Positions 8,326 through 10,159 of a stretch of DNA of 10,159 nt are shown one piece after another. The notes beneath the pieces are model-generated. The model was not told the origin of the DNA and made no database searches. It worked only from the letters and a program-made list of their open reading frames with translations. Made by a program: the position numbers and the translations under genes. Source of the DNA: Ectocarpus siliculosus. Taxonomy: Eukaryota > Sar > Phaeophyceae > Ectocarpales > Ectocarpaceae. Within the stretch, counting starts at the first letter, position 1. Every line of letters begins with the position of its first letter. The stretch covers positions 247,325 to 257,483 of the forward strand of contig FN648885.1 of the NCBI GenBank assembly GCA_000310025.1, given 5' to 3'.

Positions 8326-8880
8326 TCTCCGTATATGTGCATATGTCGCAAGCAATGACAGGGGCAGTGCCACCAGCAGAATCGGCAAAATTAACTTATT
8401 GGGCACCCACCCACCCCCCCCGCGCACAAACTTGACCTTTGCAACACTGCGTACCATGAGGTTGCACTAGTGCTGCATGTTGTGTTCGTCCTACGTACTT
8501 CGCTTGGTATTTATTATGGCGGCTAGGTTGCGCTTCTTAGATTCTACCTTGCTGTCTTTTCCAGCTGGTCTCTTCTTATGTGATGCACCACCTATGATAT
8601 TAATATTGGAAGTATTTTTTTCCGGCTTGGATGAGGCACAGAACCTCCACTAGTTGGAGTACTTCGCATTGTATTGTGCATACCTCCGCTGCCATGCACG
8701 TGTTACGAGGAGCGTATGCATACATAGAAGTACTGAACGTGTCTTTAGTTCGTCCCGCCAATTCGCTACACTGCTGTAATCAACTCTCCGGTAGGTACCA
8801 TGTTTGACCCACCAGCCGGGGTCACGCAGTTGAAAATATGTACTGAAGTTTTTTTGTGCTCCACCCCTCTCCTGTGATCC

Positions 8881-8902
8881 TTGTCTTCAACTTGTCTTCA
8901 AC
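8881..8902 (+). repeat. 11-base tandem repeat
   Basis: TTGTCTTCAAC occurs twice in perfect tandem, followed by a diverged third start (TTGTTGAAAAC). The junction TTCAACTTGTTGAA is also an inverted repeat. Confidence 0.85.
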
Positions 8903-9006
8903 TTGTTGAAAACCACAAGAAGGGTTTGATGGTCAATGAATCCCTCTTGAGTTTCTCTCGACCATGCAACTTTTCCCACCTCTAGATTTGCAAAGTCCAC
9001 TTCACA

Positions 9007-9055
9007 GAGATTCGAACCCGCAATTTACTGCTGTGAGTCAGACGCTTTCCGGGGT
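9007..9055 (-). repeat. tRNA-like relic (possible SINE head)
   Basis: The minus strand reads GGAAAGCGTCTGACTCACAG and, 10 bases on, GGGTTCGAATCTC. The first resembles the D-arm end and anticodon region of tRNAs; the second matches a pol III B box (GGTTCGANTCC) except for one base. The T stem does not pair properly, no acceptor stem is found and the anticodon stem is broken, so this is not a working tRNA. Downstream on the same strand lie an 11-base tandem (8881-8902) and an A7 tract (8855-8849), as at a SINE 3' end, but I found no target-site duplication. Confidence 0.3.
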
Positions 9056-10098
9056 TGCATGCACACCTAACCTAAACATGTGCGACGCGAACAGCTGTCG
9101 ACTGCAACACCTCAACAAAACAATGGACGATGCACTCAAGCCGCGGCGGGTGTGAAGTTGCTGTGGCTGAAAGAAATTTAAGCTTCTTTATTTAAAAAGT
9201 CGTTGCCGTCTGGCAGCACATGTACGAGAGAGATTGCCTCTTCATCTTCACGCTGAACGCTCCACTATCAAGCTATGCATGGACAACTTTCCTGCGCAAC
9301 TACCCGGTTCGCGGACTCGGCATAGTCGCGGCCCTTCAACCTTTGCTTTAGAGAACACATTTTCTAGAAATTATACTTCTTGAAAGTAGTTTCTGTCTCA
9401 AGCTCATGACACGTGCACCCGAGGAATTCTACTGGTGTTTTTTATGCTTGCCGTGTCAATAATGGTTGATGAGACATCTGGTGCATGTCTATGATACGAC
9501 CAACAACGTCTTGACACGCAGTTTTTTTCTCCGCCATCACAAGAGTACCATATGCCTCGTCTTTGGCCTCGGCACATGCGGCAGCAGGTCGTGTGTTTGG
9601 GCCTGCAGGAGAGATGTGGACCCGGGTTGTGTGCAGGAGTACAGCAGCAGCATTACCAAGGCATGTTTTTCGTCGACAGAAACTGACACGAAGAAGCCCA
9701 ATATATTGACAATCTTTTGCTGTCCCCAGTTGTATCAAGTCCAATGCTCAATACCGACTTTTTTACGCTTGGTTTTGTCGCAAAACAATCTGTGTCTATG
9801 AAGACGTTGCGCTATCCGGACGGCGATGTGTAGCGATGGTCTTCGGTCGTTTGGTGTTTCATTGAGTTATGATCCGTGGATGGATAGATACCGTAGCTCT
9901 CTTCGCGCATTTGAGCCGAAGGAAGAGTAGGATTCCTTGTCCCTCAAGAGACACCCAACATGCGTGACAATCAATCGCCGTGCTCTTCTCCTTGATGACA
10001 GCTGCGGGCGTGTCGACGTGAGCGGTGTAACAAGACGGCATCCGTAGCACTGGTTAACCTGTTGTGTGCCATCTGTCTTATCTGACCTTCATCTAACG

Positions 10099-10101
<3 letters not shown>

Positions 10102-10132
<31 letters not shown>
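10102..10132 (+). repeat. 31-base C homopolymer
   Basis: An unbroken run of 31 C close to the right edge, followed by a further C/T/A-rich end. The length is likely uncertain, as sequencing is poor in such runs. Confidence 0.9.
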
Positions 10133-10159
10133 ATGCCATTTCCCCCCCTTTAAAAAAAT

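Larger units (their letters stand above)
7401..10159. other. Non-coding region, second part
   Basis: No gene that I can support. The longest ORFs (7674-8099 minus, 7918-8358 plus) overlap on opposite strands and neither resembles a known family. Contents are hairpins at 7565-7581 (TGCCGG...CCGGCA) and 7668-7699, the ATGCATGT cluster, the tRNA-like relic and the terminal C run. An exon of an unrecognised gene cannot be excluded, because single exons of this gene are as short as 106 bases. Confidence 0.55.

Noticed and set aside
7674-8358. Overlapping ORFs of 141 codons (minus) and 146 codons (plus)
   Set aside because: They overlap on opposite strands, have no recognisable domain and include translated ATGCATGT repeats. 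I cannot support either as a gene.
9007-9075. A functional tRNA gene
   Set aside because: The B box and part of the anticodon region look right, but T, anticodon and acceptor stems do not pair.
9442-9744. 100-codon ORF on the minus strand
   Set aside because: Ordinary composition but no recognised family, and a plus-strand ORF of similar length overlaps it. An exon is possible but unsupported.

Overview
KIND OF ORGANISM. The window looks like nuclear DNA of a eukaryote. One gene is split by GT-AG introns of about 330 to 1010 bases. Exons are very GC-rich, introns and flanking DNA much less so, and CAG/CTG and AAC/GTT microsatellites fall in nearly every intron. The protein is a secreted, N-glycosylatable right-handed beta-helix of the polymorphic-outer-membrane-protein (PMP) repeat type. 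From general knowledge, this combination fits a stramenopile, most simply a brown alga of the Ectocarpus type, where many such genes are annotated. That assignment is inference; no marker gene is present. LAYOUT. (1) Positions 5292 down to 1, minus strand: the first six exons of one gene, running off the left edge. Exons: 5292-4807, 4478-4365, 3709-3604, 3181-2847, 2236-1979 and 971-1. Every junction has GT/AG ends and the reading frame is continuous through all five introns, giving 756 codons with no stop. The protein has a long Arg/Ser-rich N-terminus, a hydrophobic signal segment, a beta-helix cap, and then about 19 coils, each with an (F/L)xxN-A and a GG(A/G)(I/V/L) motif. (2) Introns: intron 1 (4806-4479), 2 (4364-3710), 3 (3603-3182), 4 (2846-2237), 5 (1978-972). 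Introns 1, 2 and 4 carry GTT-type repeats on the sense strand; intron 3 carries the complementary AAC type. (3) About 5293-5400: short 5' leader and a candidate AT-rich promoter element. (4) About 5400-10159: 4.8 kb with no gene I can support. It holds small hairpins, a recurrent TGCATAC motif, a tRNA-like relic near 9007-9055, a short tandem repeat and a 31-C homopolymer at the right end. HOW IT WORKS TOGETHER. Only one gene can be supported, so there is no gene set to connect. The likely product is an extracellular or cell-surface beta-helix protein; its substrate or partner cannot be read from the sequence. The true reading frame is easy to miss, because the GC-rich last exon is open in several frames and the longest ATG-to-stop ORF there (25-1113, minus) is in the wrong frame.
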